NCBI RefSeq assembly: GCF_029407905.1
Contig: NC_073634.1
Location: 28,347,501-28,411,500 of the forward strand
Source: Bubalus kerabau
Lineage: Eukaryota > Chordata > Mammalia > Artiodactyla > Bovidae
Length of the DNA: 64,000 bases
Direction: 5' to 3'
The position numbers and the translations under genes were made by a program. Of the stretch, positions 62,264-64,000 are shown in pieces. How positions within the stretch are numbered: the first letter of the stretch is position 1; the number at the start of each line of letters is the position of its first letter. The notes beneath the pieces are model-generated. The model searched no databases, was not told the origin of the DNA, and saw nothing but the letters and a program-made list of their open reading frames with translations.

Positions 62264-64000
62264 CAGATCAGATCAGTCACTCAGTCGTGTCCGACTCTTT
62301 GCGACCCCGTGAATCGCAGCACGCCAGGCATCCCTGTCCATCACCAACTCCCTGAGTTCACTCAGACTCACGTCCATCGAGTCAGTGATGCCATCCAACC
62401 ATCTCATCCTCTGTCGTCCCCTTCTCCTCTTGCCCCCAATCCCTCCCAGCATCAGAGTCTTTTCCAATGAGTCAACTCTTCGCATGAGGTGGCCAAAGGG
62501 CTGGAGTTTCAGCTTTAGCATCATTCCTTCCAAAGAAATCCCAGGGCTGATCTCCTTCAGAACGGACTGGTTGGATCTCCTTGCAGTCCAAGGGACTCTC
62601 GAGAGTCTTCTCCAACACCACAGTTCAAAGGCATCAATTCTTCGGCGCTCAGCCTTCTTCACAGTCCAACTCTCACATCCATACATGACCACAGGAAAAA
62701 CCATAGCCTTGACTAGACAGACCTTTGTTGGCAAAGTAATGTCTCTGCTTTTCAATATGCTATCTATGTTGGTCATAACTTTCCTTCCAAGGTGTAAGCA
62801 TCTTTTAATTTCATGGCTGCACTCACCATCTGCAGTGATTTTGGAGCCCCCCAAAATAAAGTTTGACACTGTTTCCACTGTTTCCCCATCTATTTGCCAT
62901 GAAGTGATGGGACCGGATGCCATGATCTTCGTTTTCTGAATGTTGAGCTTTAAGCCAACTTTTTCACTCAGCACTTTCACTTTGATCAAGAGGCTTTTTA
63001 GTTCCTCTTCACTTTCTGCCATCAGGGTGGTGTCATCTGCATATCTGAGGTTATTGATATTTCTCCCAGCAATCTTGATTCCAGTTTCTGTTTCTTCCAG
63101 TCCAGCGTTTCTCATGATGTACTCTGCATATAAGTTACATGAACACGGTGACAATATACAGCCTTGACGCACTCCTTTTCCTATTTGGAACCAGTCTGTT
63201 GTTCCATGTCCAGTTCTAACTGTTGCTTCCTGACCTGCATACAAATTTCTCAAGAGGCAGATCAGGTGGTCTGGTATTCCCATGTCTTTCAGAATTTTCC
63301 ACAGTTTATTGTGATCCACACAGTCAAAGGCTTTGGCATAGTCAATAAAGCAGAAACAGATGTTTTTCTGGAACTCTCTTGCTTTTTCCATGATCCAGCG
63401 GATGTTGGCCATTTGATCTCTGGTTCCTCTTCCTTTTCTAAAACCAGCTTGAACATCAGGAAGTTCACGGTTCACGTATTGCTGAAGCCTGGCTTGGAGA
63501 ATTTTGAGCATTACTTTACTAGCGTGTGAGATGAGTGCAATTGTGTGGCAGTTTGAGCATTCTTTGGCATTGCCTTTCTTTGGGATTGGAATGAAAACTG
63601 ACCTTTTCCAGTCCTGTGGCCACTGCTGAGTTTTCCAAATTTGCTGGCATATTGAGTGCAGCACTTTCACAGCATCATCTTTCAGGATTTGGAATAGCTC
63701 AACTGGAATGCCATCACCTCCACTAGCTTTGTTCGTAGTGATGCTTTCTAAGGCCCACTTGACTTCACATTCCAGGATGTCTGGCTCTAGGTCAGTGATC
63801 ACACCATCCTGATTATCTGGGTCATGAAGATCTTTTTTGTACAGTTCTTCTGTGTATTCTTGCCATCTCTTCTTAATATCTTCTGCTTCTGTTAGGTCCA
63901 TACCATTTCTGTCCTTTATCGAGCCCATCTTTGCATGAAATGTTCCCTTGGTATCTCTGATTTTCTTGAAGAGATCTCTAGTCTTTCCCATTTTGTTGTT
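62264..64000 (-). mobile_element. BovB (RTE) LINE, 3' portion, continues beyond the window
   Basis: Reverse BovB starting at its 3' terminus (CAGATCAGATCAGTCACTCA). It stays colinear for over 1.7 kb without a large indel. It is the youngest-looking BovB here because its reading frame is still open to the window edge. The left target duplication cannot be tested, since the other end is outside. Confidence 0.97.
62273..64000 (-). CDS. BovB reverse transcriptase, partial (N-terminus outside window)
   Basis: One open frame of at least 575 codons on the minus strand, ending at 62273; the first in-window ATG at 63991 is internal, since the codons before it (reading NNK) stay open to the edge. Counting from that ATG: a fingers segment SVFIPIPKKGNA (about 131-142), GFRKGRGTRDQ (183-193), RT motif A FIDYAKAFDCVDH (215-227), motif B GVRQGCILSP (273-282), and catalytic motif C NLRYADDTTL (314-323). 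A Lys/Arg-rich C-terminus, GKRRRGRQRMRWLDGI, follows. In RTE elements an apurinic-type endonuclease precedes the RT; it would lie to the right of 64000. The protein would act on its own RNA in target-primed reverse transcription and also mobilise Bov-tA-type SINEs. The A, B and C motifs look intact. Odd residues such as SPCSCNLY (SPCLFNLY in the copies at 7.9 and 32.9 kb) may reduce activity. The call as BovB is firm; activity is unknown. Confidence 0.9.
   Translation of the reverse strand, partial: NNKMGKTRDLFKKIRDTKGTFHAKMGSIKDRNGMDLTEAEDIKKRWQEYTEELYKKDLHDPDNQDGVITDLEPDILECEVKWALESITTNKASGGDGIPVELFQILKDDAVKVLHSICQQIWKTQQWPQDWKRSVFIPIPKKGNAKECSNCHTIALISHASKVMLKILQARLQQYVNRELPDVQAGFRKGRGTRDQMANIRWIMEKAREFQKNICFCFIDYAKAFDCVDHNKLWKILKDMGIPDHLICLLRNLYAGQEATVRTGHGTTDWFQIGKGVRQGCILSPCSCNLYAEYIMRNAGLEETETGIKIAGRNINNLRYADDTTLMAESEEELKSLLIKVKVLSEKVGLKLNIQKTKIMASGPITSWQIDGETVETVSNFILGGSKITADGECSHEIKRCLHLGRKVMTNIDSILKSRDITLPTKVCLVKAMVFPVVMYGCESWTVKKAERRRIDAFELWCWRRLSRVPWTARRSNQSVLKEISPGISLEGMMLKLKLQPFGHLMRRVDSLEKTLMLGGIGGKRRRGRQRMRWLDGITDSMDVSLSELRELVMDRDAWRAAIHGVAKSRTRLSD

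Noticed and set aside
1..64000. A multi-gene defence, biosynthetic or other gene system
   Set aside because: The window is repeat-rich vertebrate DNA with no host coding genes that can be supported, so no such system is visible.

Overview
The window is mammalian nuclear DNA from a ruminant (Pecora, most likely Bovidae). The evidence is direct: many copies of Bov-tA, BOV-A2 and CHR-type tRNA-derived SINEs, and several copies of the BovB (RTE-type) LINE that mobilises Bov-tA-type SINEs. These sit on an older mammalian background of MIR, L2, L1M, MLT1/MST-type MaLR LTRs, MER5-like hAT remnants and one Tigger-type MITE. I cannot separate cattle, bison, sheep or goat by eye.

No host protein-coding gene, rRNA, tRNA gene or CRISPR array can be supported. 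The only convincing coding sequence is transposon-encoded: an open BovB reverse-transcriptase frame at the right edge (62273-64000, minus), which continues out of the window. Other long open frames are shadows of SINE/LINE copies or lie in GC-rich or GA-rich sequence with no recognisable domain.

Layout: 1-4 kb is mostly single-copy DNA with a short BovB tail and a (TG)n microsatellite. 4-9.4 kb is a repeat block: an L1M 3' end, Bov-tA copies, and a 2.3-kb BovB that splits a MIR. 9.4-20 kb is GC-moderate single-copy sequence with a small CpG-rich island at 12.1-12.4 kb and a candidate conserved element at 18.6-18.8 kb. 20-27 kb has nested SINEs and a second BovB. 27.8-38.4 kb is a dense LTR district: an MLT1 LTR, an MLT1 LTR split by a rearranged BovB, and a proviral MLT1-like element (LTR-internal-LTR) carrying three younger insertions. 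38.4-44.6 kb is nested SINE/L1 DNA. 44.8-45.6 kb is the strongest candidate regulatory region, a CpG-rich island with homeodomain- and SOX-like sites and three G-quadruplex-type runs. 46-57 kb is mostly single-copy, with MIR/L2 and a candidate enhancer at 49.3-49.6 kb. 57-64 kb is an MST-type MaLR remnant, further LTR fragments, a Tigger MITE and the terminal BovB.

The region reads as an intergenic or intronic stretch of regulatory-type DNA heavily colonised by retroposons. No undescribed multi-gene system is visible. The most interesting observations are about retrotransposition: a BovB with the architecture of twin priming and a 13-bp target-site duplication, a 29-bp SINE stub with a perfect 12-bp duplication, sequential SINE insertions leaving three target-site copies, and repeated insertion of young elements into the same segment of ancient MIR copies. 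Family names come from recognising consensus-like sequence by eye, so edges are approximate unless a target-site duplication is given.
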